From: Candidatus Heimdallarchaeota archaeon
GTDB taxonomy: Archaea > Asgardarchaeota > Heimdallarchaeia > Heimdallarchaeales > Kariarchaeaceae
Reading direction: 5' to 3'
Assembly (NCBI GenBank): GCA_021399405.1
Contig: JAAFKL010000223.1
Span: 1-27,587 of the forward strand
Length of the DNA stretch: 27,587 bases
This document shows positions 8,622 through 16,437 of the stretch, in pieces; position 1 is the stretch's first letter; every line of letters begins with the position of its first letter. A program made the position numbers and the translations under genes. The notes beneath the pieces are model-generated. The model saw only the letters and a list, made by a program, of their open reading frames with translations. It ran no database searches and was not told the origin of the DNA.

Positions 8622-8940
8622 AATATATGCTTATGACGATCTAGACCTATTTTTATAAGCATATTTTCGATTGCAGGTATTAATGAATTAAAAGCATGAT
8701 ATGATTGTGATTTAGTATTTCGACTCACAAATTGACTTTCAATACCAGTAATTTCGGATTATATTATCGCCGTCTCGAGTTCTATGTGCCTTATTTTAAA
8801 GCAGGTGCTGAACAGATGATCATTTATCGGTTATAAATTTAATAGTTTTTAAGAAAAAAGGGATTTTAGGGTTTTGCTGTGATAAACGTTTATATTTTTA
8901 GTCAATGGCCTAAGTTCACTAATTATAAGTAGGAATATTA
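8622..8940. promoter_or_regulatory. Divergent promoter region: dihydropyrimidinase (-) and first Hcp-like cassette (+)
   Basis: This 319-base gap contains two promoters and no gene. For the minus strand, GCTTATAAAAAT (8649-8660) lies about 28-39 nt before the dihydropyrimidinase ATG, with an A-rich BRE-like stretch just upstream. For the plus strand, GTTTATATTTTTA (8888-8900) lies about 41-53 nt before the Hcp-like ATG at 8941, followed by AGGAAT as a weak Shine-Dalgarno. The middle part, about 8670-8880, shows nothing I can name. Confidence 0.55.
8625..8664 (-). promoter_or_regulatory. Candidate operator: perfect 10-bp inverted repeat across the dihydropyrimidinase promoter
   Basis: ATATGCTTAT (8625-8634) and ATAAGCATAT (8655-8664) are exact reverse complements separated by 20 bp, so their centres are 30 bp apart, about three helical turns. 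One arm overlaps the TATA element, the other ends three bases before the ATG, where transcription should start. A dimeric repressor bound here would block both TBP and polymerase. The repeat itself is seen; the role is inferred from its position. An inverted repeat of this length can arise by chance in AT-rich DNA. Confidence 0.45.
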
Positions 8941-9576
8941 ATGACAAATACAAATAAAAATTACAAGTTCGGACTGATTCTATTAGTCCCACTGGTTTTA
9001 TCAATGTTGTTTATGGGAATGAACAATTATTCAACAGCGAATTCAGATGATAATTTAGATCTTAATCAATCTGAACTAGGCATAGTCCAATCAGCAGGAA
9101 TCCATTTGAAATTAAAAATAGATGGAAATGACATCGAAGGAGAATCTACGATTGCATCATTAGAGAGAGAAAACACAATTGAAGTGTACTCTTATAGGTA
9201 TGAAGTAATTACGCCTAGAGAAGCATCTTCTGGGGCACTAACTGGGAGAAGACAACATAGTCCAATTGTTATTACAAAAAGGATAGATAAAACATCGCCA
9301 TTGCTTTTCAAAGCATTGACTATGAATGAACCTGTGGATGAAGGACAATTTAGATTCTACAGACCTTCCGTTGGTGGTGAAGGAAACGAAGAACATTATA
9401 TGACTGTACTAATTGAGCAAGGATATGTTGCTTCGTATAGAACTTTTACTATATCTGATTACACAGGTCAAGGCACATTTTTGATGGAAGAAGTTTCCTT
9501 TGTCTTTCAAGATATTACCATCACCTATGAAATTGGTGGAGCAACTCACAAGGATAGTTGGAGAGGTGACGCATAA
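8941..9576 (+). CDS. Secreted Hcp-like protein (type VI tube-protein fold), cassette copy 1
   Basis: The 211-residue protein has an N-terminal hydrophobic helix (about 10-26, signal peptide or anchor) followed by a domain with the order of motifs seen in type VI secretion Hcp proteins. These are IHLKLKIDGNDIEGES (54-69), IEVYSYRYEV (80-89), PIVITKRIDKTSPLLFKAL (108-126), FRFYRP (137-142), EHYMTVLIEQGYVASYRTF (151-169) and MEEVSFVFQDITITYEIGG (182-200). In Hcp the TKxxDKxSPxLxxA and EEVSxxFxxIxxxY motifs mark the tube-forming beta barrel. True Hcp has no signal peptide, so this one is exported by a different route. Its stop is four bases before the TTG start of the kelch surface protein, so the two form an operon. 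Function is unknown; ring or tube formation outside the cell is inference. Confidence 0.72.
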   Translation: MTNTNKNYKFGLILLVPLVLSMLFMGMNNYSTANSDDNLDLNQSELGIVQSAGIHLKLKIDGNDIEGESTIASLERENTIEVYSYRYEVITPREASSGALTGRRQHSPIVITKRIDKTSPLLFKALTMNEPVDEGQFRFYRPSVGGEGNEEHYMTVLIEQGYVASYRTFTISDYTGQGTFLMEEVSFVFQDITITYEIGGATHKDSWRGDA

Positions 9577-9580
9577 ATCA

Positions 9581-11677
9581 TTGAAACTGCTTAATTACAA
9601 AGTTGTTTCATTTTTTATTTCGATTACATTATTGATTATTGTGAGTAGTGGAAATACTAATTCTGCCACAGGCTCAGATTTATCATCACAAAAACTCCAT
9701 ACTACAACTCAAGCAAATTTGGCATCAGTGTCAATAGGAAGCCATTCTATGAATGATGAAGATCCCACATTTGATTCAATTCGGACCAATGCTTTTGAAC
9801 CATATTGGGTTGAAAAATCACCAACTCTTAGCCCAAGCGCTAGACAACATCATGCTATGACTTATGACTCAGTAAATGATAAAATAATATTGTTTGGTGG
9901 ATACAATGGCAGTGCTTTGAATGATACATGGGTGTACGATTATTCTACAAATTCCTGGGAAGAAATGAAGCCCAGTGCCGCTCCTGCACCAATGTATGGA
10001 CATGCGATGGTTTATGAGCCTGCAATACAAAAGGTCGTGATGTTTGGTGGAATTCAGACTTGGACCTATGATTATCTAACAAATGTGTGGGAACAACAAT
10101 TTCCTCAAGTATCGCCTTCTACTAAAACCTACCACTCTTTGATCTATGATACCACACGTAGTAAGATTATGCTATTAGGCGGAAATATTGGAGCTTTTGA
10201 GACTTGGGAAATGGATGCAATAACATTCAATTGGACAAATTTGTTTCCGGTGACACCATTACCTCAATTATTTGCTTTTGCTGCTTCATATGATCAAGTT
10301 AACGACAAAATTATACTGTTCGGTGGCCAAACAATTGGTGTAGTTAACGCAGGTGACACCTATGCATATGATTATCCATCGAATGAATGGACATTATTAG
10401 CTCCACTTACTGACCCATCCAATAGACGATTTTATGGAAGACCGATGGAATATGATATACATGAACAGAAATCCGTGTTCTTCGGAGGTTATACAGATGC
10501 CGGAAATTCCGACGAGGTGTGGACTTTCGATTACTCATCATCTTCATGGGAATTAATTCCAACTTTAAACTCACCATCTACAAGGTGGATTCATACTATG
10601 GTATATTCTTCAAGCGCAAACAAATTCATTATGTTTGGAGGTACAGATGGAGCATATTCTGATCAAACATTGGAATTGACAATATATGATTCAGATCCTC
10701 CCGTATTCGTTAGTCCTGGTGAAAAATTTGTAGAATTAGGAAGTGCAAGCAATTCAATTTCATGGCAAATTTTAGATCCTAGTGATGGAAATTATGAAAT
10801 TAGATTGGACAACATTATTGTTGATACTGGGAATTTTGTAAATGGGCAGACAATTTCATTAGTACCATTTGGACTTGGTGTAGGTGATTATGTTTTGAAA
10901 ATGACTGCAACAGACTTAAGGGGTAATTCAGCATCTGATACAATTATTTTACACGTTGTTGAGGTAGACCCTCCAATAATTATAGGTCCTGAAGATATTA
11001 TCATTGAAAATTTTAACGATCTTAACAACATCACTTGGGTCGTCGAGGATCTCACTCCTGCTAGTTATAATGTCACACAAAATGGGACAATAATTGCTGA
11101 AGGAGATTGGCAAAATGGAGATCAAGTTGTTGTGGATCTAAATTCTCTACCGTTAGGAAATTATATTTTTGAAATTACGGTAACCGATGCTTTTGGCAAT
11201 GTAGCTTCAGACATTGTTTTAGTAACTATTTTGGATAATGGTTTACCGACAATCTCCAATCCTAGTGATATTGATATGATTCAAGGAGATCTCAATAAAG
11301 AAATTATATGGTATCTTTCTGATAATGATCCAACATTTTACGTACTTGAAGTAAATCAACAGGTTACAGTAAATAACTCGTGGATTGCACTACCATTTGT
11401 TTCAGAAAAGCTTGATAATTATATTCCAGGTAATTATAATTTTACTTTAACATTATATGATGCTTCGGGTAATATTGTTTCAGACACAGTGATAGTCAAA
11501 ATTTACGTAAGACAGACAAATACTCAAACTCCCACTTCAGGTGGTGGCGGTGGTGGTGGAACCTTTGGTTCTATCCCTTCAATTCCACCTGAGGTTGCAG
11601 TAGGTGCAGGTGTTCTTGCGGGAGGTACTCTCTTCTTTGCAATTATACGTCGAATTAGAGGCGGGGGAGGTTATTAA
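9581..11677 (+). CDS. Kelch-propeller/Ig-like surface protein with C-terminal anchor, cassette copy 1
   Basis: I place the start at TTG 9581, giving 698 residues. A Shine-Dalgarno-like GGAGAGGTGA lies at 9560-9569, a signal peptide (KVVSFFISITLLIIVSSG) follows at once, and copy 2 also starts at TTG with nearly the same length. An in-frame ATG at 9500 lies inside the preceding gene and is rejected. The protein has six kelch repeats of about 50 residues (about 88-375; blades marked by FGG and YD...W), which form one closed propeller. Three Ig-like repeats of about 90-95 residues follow, then a GGGGGGG linker, a membrane helix (PPEVAVGAGVLAGGTLFFAI) and RRIRGGGGY. The tail resembles the C-terminal sorting or anchor signals of Asgard surface proteins. 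Propellers of this kind bind proteins or sugars; the ligand is unknown. Confidence 0.88.
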   Translation: MKLLNYKVVSFFISITLLIIVSSGNTNSATGSDLSSQKLHTTTQANLASVSIGSHSMNDEDPTFDSIRTNAFEPYWVEKSPTLSPSARQHHAMTYDSVNDKIILFGGYNGSALNDTWVYDYSTNSWEEMKPSAAPAPMYGHAMVYEPAIQKVVMFGGIQTWTYDYLTNVWEQQFPQVSPSTKTYHSLIYDTTRSKIMLLGGNIGAFETWEMDAITFNWTNLFPVTPLPQLFAFAASYDQVNDKIILFGGQTIGVVNAGDTYAYDYPSNEWTLLAPLTDPSNRRFYGRPMEYDIHEQKSVFFGGYTDAGNSDEVWTFDYSSSSWELIPTLNSPSTRWIHTMVYSSSANKFIMFGGTDGAYSDQTLELTIYDSDPPVFVSPGEKFVELGSASNSISWQILDPSDGNYEIRLDNIIVDTGNFVNGQTISLVPFGLGVGDYVLKMTATDLRGNSASDTIILHVVEVDPPIIIGPEDIIIENFNDLNNITWVVEDLTPASYNVTQNGTIIAEGDWQNGDQVVVDLNSLPLGNYIFEITVTDAFGNVASDIVLVTILDNGLPTISNPSDIDMIQGDLNKEIIWYLSDNDPTFYVLEVNQQVTVNNSWIALPFVSEKLDNYIPGNYNFTLTLYDASGNIVSDTVIVKIYVRQTNTQTPTSGGGGGGGTFGSIPSIPPEVAVGAGVLAGGTLFFAIIRRIRGGGGY

Positions 11678-11904
11678 TTCAACTATCACAAACAAGAAAT
11701 TTAAGATAAGAGCCTTAATCTTATGAAATAATTGTAATAAAACTTAACTAATACAATTGCACTTCAAGTATTATTGAGATGCTCCTTCATGGTATGAAGT
11801 AAGAATAGGTTATGAATTAGGAGAAGAAAAATTATCTTGTTTGCAGAACCTTTAAATCTTTGATTTGTAGTCATTTATTAACTCAAAGTGAGTTAGGAAT
11901 TAAT
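11678..11904 (+). promoter_or_regulatory. Promoter of the second cassette
   Basis: This 227-base gap between the two cassette copies contains TTTAAAT at 11851-11857, preceded by the purine-containing CAGAACC as a BRE-like element, about 50 nt upstream of the ATG at 11905. AGGAAT (11895-11900) just before the start matches the AGGAAT before copy 1, so the start region was duplicated with the gene. No terminator hairpin is evident. Confidence 0.45.
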
Positions 11905-12537
11905 ATGAATAATTCAAACAATCAAATTAAATTAAAATTAATATTACTACTCCCTCTACTGACCTCAATGGTATTTGTGGGATTTTACAATATTTCAAAT
12001 GCCAATCAAACAGGTAATTTGGAATTAAATCAATTTGGATCAAATTTTTTCCCTGTTATGGGATACGCATCTATCACCACTAATGGACAAGCAATAGATG
12101 GTGACACATTTGCCAATGATGTAGCAGGCATTGATGTGTCTTCCGATTATATTCAATTTTATACCTATAGACATGAACTAATTACTGGAGGATCAGCTGC
12201 TTCATTTAGAGACACAACCAGAGTTGCGCCTGGACCAGTAATTGTTACAAAGTCAGTTGACAAGGCTACTCCTCTTCTAGCACAAGGGTTGATTCAAAAT
12301 CATGTAGTTGAAGCACAATTCCTCTTTTTCAATTTAGATCAAGAAGATGGAACAACAGTACATCACTTTACGGTTTCAATTACAGGTGGGCGAATAAGCT
12401 CATTGAGAACATTTACTGTTGTGGGAGAAGGAGGTTCTCAAATTGTTGAGGAGATATCGTTCTCATATAATCAGTTAACTTGGACAGATATGGAAACTGG
12501 AGCTGAAGCAATTTTTGATTGGCAGGCAGGGGCTTAA
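11905..12537 (+). CDS. Secreted Hcp-like protein, cassette copy 2
   Basis: I choose ATG 11905 over the earlier in-frame TTG at 11860. It yields 210 residues, and the N-terminus MNNSNNQIKLKLILLLPLL lines up with copy 1 (MTNTNKNYKFGLILLVPLV). A hydrophobic helix (about 10-26) is followed by the Hcp-like motifs IQFYTYRHEL (83-92), PVIVTKSVDKATPLLAQGL (111-129), HHFTVSITGGRISSLRTF (153-170) and VEEISFSYNQLTWTD (181-195). The protein is clearly related to copy 1 but has diverged much more than the kelch partner, and it has lost the GES motif at the start of the domain (ITTNGQAIDGDTF instead). The kelch-protein start lies 66 nt downstream. Role as for copy 1; the two might form mixed assemblies or serve different partners. 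Confidence 0.7.
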   Translation: MNNSNNQIKLKLILLLPLLTSMVFVGFYNISNANQTGNLELNQFGSNFFPVMGYASITTNGQAIDGDTFANDVAGIDVSSDYIQFYTYRHELITGGSAASFRDTTRVAPGPVIVTKSVDKATPLLAQGLIQNHVVEAQFLFFNLDQEDGTTVHHFTVSITGGRISSLRTFTVVGEGGSQIVEEISFSYNQLTWTDMETGAEAIFDWQAGA

Positions 12538-12603
12538 TCTCTTAGTGATCAGGAATACACTGGTGCGATATAATTCAAAAAATGATATGGAGATTGATAA
12601 TGA

Positions 12604-14691
12604 TTGAAACCACCTAATCGCAATATTTCAATAGTTGTGTTGTTGGTCTTTTTATTCATTATAGGGACTGTAAATGGCAATTCCATCGCAAATCCGACTG
12701 GACAAATAAACAATATTCAACGTACAGGACCTATCGATGTAGGACTTGCTACTAGTGAATATCAACCTCTTGTTGATTCCAGTTCAATCCCAATTTCAAT
12801 ACAAACAAGTCAATTTGAACCTAGTTGGATTGAAAAAACACAAACAATAAACCCCAGTGCTAGACAACATTCAGCTATGGCTTATGATTCTTTCAACGAT
12901 AAAATGATATTATTTGGAGGGCACAATGGCAGCATTCTAGGGGATACTTGGGCATATGACTATGAAACTAACACTTGGGAAGATATGAACCCCAGTACTC
13001 AACCTTCTCCAACTTGGAGACATGCGATGGTTTATGATCCAGATATTGGAAAAATTGTTATGTTTGCGGGAATTGAAACCTGGACTTATGATTATCAATC
13101 AAATGTGTGGGCACAACAATTTCCACAAGTGTCACCATCGACCAAATATTATCACTCGATGGTTTATGATACAACTCGTCGAAAAATTATGCTACTAGGA
13201 GGAAATATTGGTATTTTCGAAACCTGGGAAATGGATTCAACTACTTTTAATTGGACTAATTTATCCCCCATTTCTCCAATACCGCTATTATTTGCAATGG
13301 CGGCTTCATACGATCAAGCGAATGATAAGATTATAGTATTCGGTGGCCAAAACTCATCTTCCGCAATAAACGCAGGTGAAACGTATGCATACGATTATAC
13401 AGCAAATCAATGGAAATTACAAACTCCATTAGTAGATCCCTCAGATAGAAGATTCTATGGAAAGCCCATGGGATATGATATCCGAAATGAGAAATCCGTA
13501 TTATATGGAGGAATTGGAGCAGGTGGTATTTCCAATGAGACATGGGCGTTTAATTATTCCACAACTACCTGGGAATTGATTTCGACCATAGATACACCAC
13601 TTGCATCTTGGTTACATAATATGGTTTTCAACTCAATTGTTAACAAATTTATAATGTTTGGTGGATCGGATGGAAGCCTCTCTGATAAGACATTTGAACT
13701 AACTGCTTATAATCCTGTTCAAATCATTAGCCCAGGGAACAAATATTTGGAATTAGGAAGTGTTAGTTCCTCGATTTCATGGCAACTTCTAGATCCTTTT
13801 GATGGGACTTATGAGATAAAATTGGATAGCCAAATAGTCGATTCTGGGAATTTTGTTGATGGGCAGACAATATCTCTGGTTCCCTTCGGGTTAAACTTAG
13901 GGAATTATAGCTTAGAGATGAGTGTGGCGGATTCAAAAGGAAATTCGGCTTCTGATTTAATAACATTATACGTTGTTGAAGTTGAACCTCCAATCATTAT
14001 AGGACCCGAGGATATGGAAATTGAAGTTTTTGATTTTAATAGAAATATTACGTGGATACTTGAGGACCTTACCCCAGCAAATTACACCGTAACCCAAAAT
14101 GGAACAGTTATTGATGTAGGTAATTGGGAAAATGGAGATGGTGTTTTTGTTAATCTTGATACTCTGCCCTTGGGGACACATATTTTTGAGATCACGGTTA
14201 CAGATGGCTATGACAACCTCGCATCAGATGTAGTTGTCGTCAAAATAGTTGATACCGGATTTCCAACAATCTCAAGCCCTGATGATGTTTTCACGACAGA
14301 AGGAACGATTGGAAATAAAATTGTATGGGATGTTGATGACGACAACCCAACGGACTACTTTCTTGAGGTGAATAGTGAAATTATCTCAAATGATACCTAT
14401 CTTAATATCTTCTTCATTTCTGTTAATCTTGATGGATACACATTTGGAACTTACAATTTCACTCTTACTTTATATGATGAAGACGGGCATTCTGTATCTG
14501 ACTCTGTTGAAGTGCAAATTTTCGCAATCAGTGAAGGATCGGGCAACACAAACCCACCAAGTGGTGGTGGCGGCGGTGGTGCGGCTAATTTCATTAGGGA
14601 TATAGACCCACAGGTCGCAGCATTAGGTGCTTTCGTTGCCGTTATGGGTGGTGCGTACTTTGTCATTCGAAGAAGAGGATCCTCATTTTAA
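12604..14691 (+). CDS. Kelch-propeller/Ig-like surface protein with C-terminal anchor, cassette copy 2
   Basis: The 695-residue protein starts at TTG, with GGAGA at 12589-12593 ten bases upstream. A signal peptide (about 7-26) is followed by six kelch blades (about 86-370), three Ig-like repeats (about 371-460, 461-550, 551-642), a PPSGGGGGGGA linker, a membrane helix (about 669-688) and RRRGSSF. It aligns along its whole length with copy 1 (blade 3 is nearly identical: VSPSTK, then RRKIMLLGGNIG). The Ig-like units begin with (P)PxIxxP(E/D)D and end with GN(S/A)xSD, and the third one also occurs in the von Willebrand A protein downstream. Many NxT/NxS sites suggest N-glycosylation. It should stand on the outer face of the cell membrane with the Arg tail inside. 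The ligand is unknown. Confidence 0.88.
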   Translation: MKPPNRNISIVVLLVFLFIIGTVNGNSIANPTGQINNIQRTGPIDVGLATSEYQPLVDSSSIPISIQTSQFEPSWIEKTQTINPSARQHSAMAYDSFNDKMILFGGHNGSILGDTWAYDYETNTWEDMNPSTQPSPTWRHAMVYDPDIGKIVMFAGIETWTYDYQSNVWAQQFPQVSPSTKYYHSMVYDTTRRKIMLLGGNIGIFETWEMDSTTFNWTNLSPISPIPLLFAMAASYDQANDKIIVFGGQNSSSAINAGETYAYDYTANQWKLQTPLVDPSDRRFYGKPMGYDIRNEKSVLYGGIGAGGISNETWAFNYSTTTWELISTIDTPLASWLHNMVFNSIVNKFIMFGGSDGSLSDKTFELTAYNPVQIISPGNKYLELGSVSSSISWQLLDPFDGTYEIKLDSQIVDSGNFVDGQTISLVPFGLNLGNYSLEMSVADSKGNSASDLITLYVVEVEPPIIIGPEDMEIEVFDFNRNITWILEDLTPANYTVTQNGTVIDVGNWENGDGVFVNLDTLPLGTHIFEITVTDGYDNLASDVVVVKIVDTGFPTISSPDDVFTTEGTIGNKIVWDVDDDNPTDYFLEVNSEIISNDTYLNIFFISVNLDGYTFGTYNFTLTLYDEDGHSVSDSVEVQIFAISEGSGNTNPPSGGGGGGAANFIRDIDPQVAALGAFVAVMGGAYFVIRRRGSSF

Positions 14692-14752
14692 CATATAACT
14701 AACAATTAAAAAAAAATTATAAATTAATTCGAAATAAATTGTTGCATATTGC

Positions 14753-15748
14753 TTATTGAAACTCTGGGATTATGTGCTCGCCATATTCAGCGACTATTCT
14801 TTCTTCTTCTCCACACATAAGGTAAATATTAAATTGTGTCACCCCGGCCTTTTCGAGTTCCTTTAGCTTCTTTATGTGGTCATCTACAGATCCAAGGATA
14901 CCGAATGCATCAATTACGTCATCAGAGATGAAATCCAGATGATCTGCATCCTTATCTGCGTGTTCCTTGTAATCATATCCCTTTCTACCTTTAATATATT
15001 CAGTGAAATACTTGGGAACATCGTCAGATTTTGCTCCATATTTCTCAACAATATCGGCAACATGATTTCCTACCATCGCTGGGAACCATCGTGTTTGTTC
15101 TCTTGCTTTTTCCATGTCACCTACCCAAACCGGAGCGGCAGCCATTAGACTGAAATCAGTCATATCTTTTCCGGCTTTATTACCTGCGTCTAAAGCCTGT
15201 TTGTTGAACCATTTAAGTAAACCGGGATCGGCGAGCTGTATTACCAACCCTTCACCGTGTACACCTGCAGAAGCTAAGGCTTTAGGGCCATAGCCCGCAA
15301 CCCACACTTTTAGTTCATGGTTTCCTGCCCACGGGAATTGGGCTGTTGTTCCGTGATATTCAACTTCATCACCTTTTGCCAAGGCTCTTATTGCATCAAC
15401 ATATTCACCCATATTTTTCACTGTCATGGGTCTTTTTCCTAGTACACGCCTTGAACTGTCTCCTCTACCAACTGCTACTTCAAATCTACCCCCACTTTGT
15501 TCTAACAATGCAGCAAATTTACTTGCAGCAACAGACCATTCACGAACTCCAGGGTTGGTGACAAGAGGTCCAAAAGTCATATTTTCTGTATGTTCCATGC
15601 ACATAGCAATATTTGGGTAACAATCACGCCAGAGGACGTGAGAATCAAAGAACCAACCATATGTGAATCCTGCAACCTCTGCTTGAGTGCATAATGCCTT
15701 AGTTCGGGCTGGAGAGATGTCGCCCTTGAATGTAATTCCGAAGTCCAT
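14753..15748 (-). CDS. Luciferase-like (LLM-class) F420/flavin-dependent oxidoreductase, candidate uracil reductase
   Basis: The 331-residue TIM-barrel protein starts MDFGITFKGDISPARTK and contains GFTYGWFFDSHVLW, VGRGDSSRRVLGKRPMT, VWVAGYGPKALA, IQLADP, RWFPAMVGNHV and QFNIYLMCG. These are hallmarks of one LLM subfamily (I believe TIGR03842, annotated as F420-dependent), with no large insertions. Such enzymes use reduced F420 or FMN. I recall members lying beside hydantoinase and nitrilase genes elsewhere, and here the gene lies on the same strand between dihydropyrimidinase and beta-ureidopropionase. No classical dihydropyrimidine dehydrogenase is present in the window. Together this suggests reduction of uracil or thymine to the dihydropyrimidine. 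That reaction is inference; an oxygenase role like RutA, also an LLM protein, is the main alternative. A palindrome sits in its promoter. Confidence 0.88.
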   Translation of the reverse strand: MDFGITFKGDISPARTKALCTQAEVAGFTYGWFFDSHVLWRDCYPNIAMCMEHTENMTFGPLVTNPGVREWSVAASKFAALLEQSGGRFEVAVGRGDSSRRVLGKRPMTVKNMGEYVDAIRALAKGDEVEYHGTTAQFPWAGNHELKVWVAGYGPKALASAGVHGEGLVIQLADPGLLKWFNKQALDAGNKAGKDMTDFSLMAAAPVWVGDMEKAREQTRWFPAMVGNHVADIVEKYGAKSDDVPKYFTEYIKGRKGYDYKEHADKDADHLDFISDDVIDAFGILGSVDDHIKKLKELEKAGVTQFNIYLMCGEEERIVAEYGEHIIPEFQ

Positions 15749-15770
15749 TATTTTATCACTTTTAATTTTA

Positions 15771-15792
15771 CGTACATGTACGAAATATAATC
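15771..15792 (-). promoter_or_regulatory. TATA element and 12-bp palindrome upstream of the LLM oxidoreductase
   Basis: CGTACATGTACG at 15771-15782 is a perfect palindrome, flanked by TTT and AA that extend the symmetry after one mismatch. On the minus strand it lies directly after a TATA-like ATTATATTTC (15783-15792) and 22 bp before the ATG, so it falls between TATA and the expected transcription start. That is a typical place for a repressor site in archaea. The palindrome is seen; regulation is inferred. Confidence 0.4.
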
Positions 15793-15944
15793 AAATTATA
15801 ACTGTTTATCGTGGGTCGGAATAATTTAGCTAGTTTAAATTATGAAATGCAAGAATAATTTGTATCTATTACCTTAAAGATTATTTGAACTGATTAACCG
15901 ATTAACCAAGATGTTTAAATCATTTGATGAGAATAGAATGATAG

Positions 15945-16430
15945 TTGGAAAATATTGAATTTAATATACTGAATGGATTTGAAATTCAGAGCAATTATAT
16001 CGAGCAATATATTGATATAAATTTGTCTGAAAACCCCAAATTCACTCGAGAAATACAATTTCCTAAATTTAAGAATTTCTTGAAACAGGAAAGAGAAATA
16101 AAAGTAATATTAGCGACTTCTGGTGACAAATTATTAGGATGGCTTATGGTATCATTTGCTGAAAATCGAGGTTTGTATCATTTCAACATGGTAGTCCATC
16201 GAGAATTTCAAAGAGTAGGTATAGGGAAACAATTGTTAATTAAAGCAAAAGAGAATTTTGATGAATTGTATGGAGTTGTGGTTCCAGTGAATCGATATAA
16301 ACGCCGAGATGGTACACAATATAAAACCCCAATAGAATTTTATAAACAAAATGGGTTTTCACTCACAGGAAAGAAATTTGTGGAATATAGGGATGTGCAA
16401 CTAGTAGAAATAAAATGGTCAACCAAATAA
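15945..16430 (+). CDS. GNAT-family N-acetyltransferase
   Basis: The 161-residue protein has the GNAT acetyl-CoA loop HREFQRVGIGKQLL (Q/RxxGxG/A pattern at about 89-94) after a beta strand FNMVVH, and a late IEFYKQNGF motif typical of motif B. The only possible start is TTG 15945, since an in-frame stop (TAG) directly precedes it. GTTTAAAT at 15912-15919 acts as a likely TATA box about 26-33 nt upstream, so the message would be leaderless. It is inserted on the plus strand between the oxidoreductase and ureidopropionase genes, with its stop eight bases from the end of the latter. The acceptor substrate cannot be told from sequence; a link to the pyrimidine genes is not supported beyond position. 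Confidence 0.85.
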   Translation: MENIEFNILNGFEIQSNYIEQYIDINLSENPKFTREIQFPKFKNFLKQEREIKVILATSGDKLLGWLMVSFAENRGLYHFNMVVHREFQRVGIGKQLLIKAKENFDELYGVVVPVNRYKRRDGTQYKTPIEFYKQNGFSLTGKKFVEYRDVQLVEIKWSTK

Positions 16431-16437
16431 AGTACAA

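Noticed and set aside
9500..9580. A 27-codon N-terminal extension of the first kelch protein starting at ATG 9500
   Set aside because: It overlaps the end of the Hcp-like gene, puts 33 residues before the hydrophobic core of the signal peptide, and has no counterpart in copy 2, which starts at TTG just like 9581.
11860..11904. A longer start for the second Hcp-like protein
   Set aside because: The extra 15 residues lie at the TATA element and do not match copy 1; ATG 11905 aligns with the copy 1 start and has the same AGGAAT upstream.
8941..12537. A complete type VI secretion system
   Set aside because: Only Hcp-like proteins are present, with export signals; no sheath, spike, baseplate or ATPase gene is seen, so a type VI system cannot be claimed.
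14451..14666. Antisense Pro-rich open frame across the end of the second kelch gene
   Set aside because: It is the reverse reading of the Gly-codon run and the anchor region, has no start signals, and disappears in copy 1.
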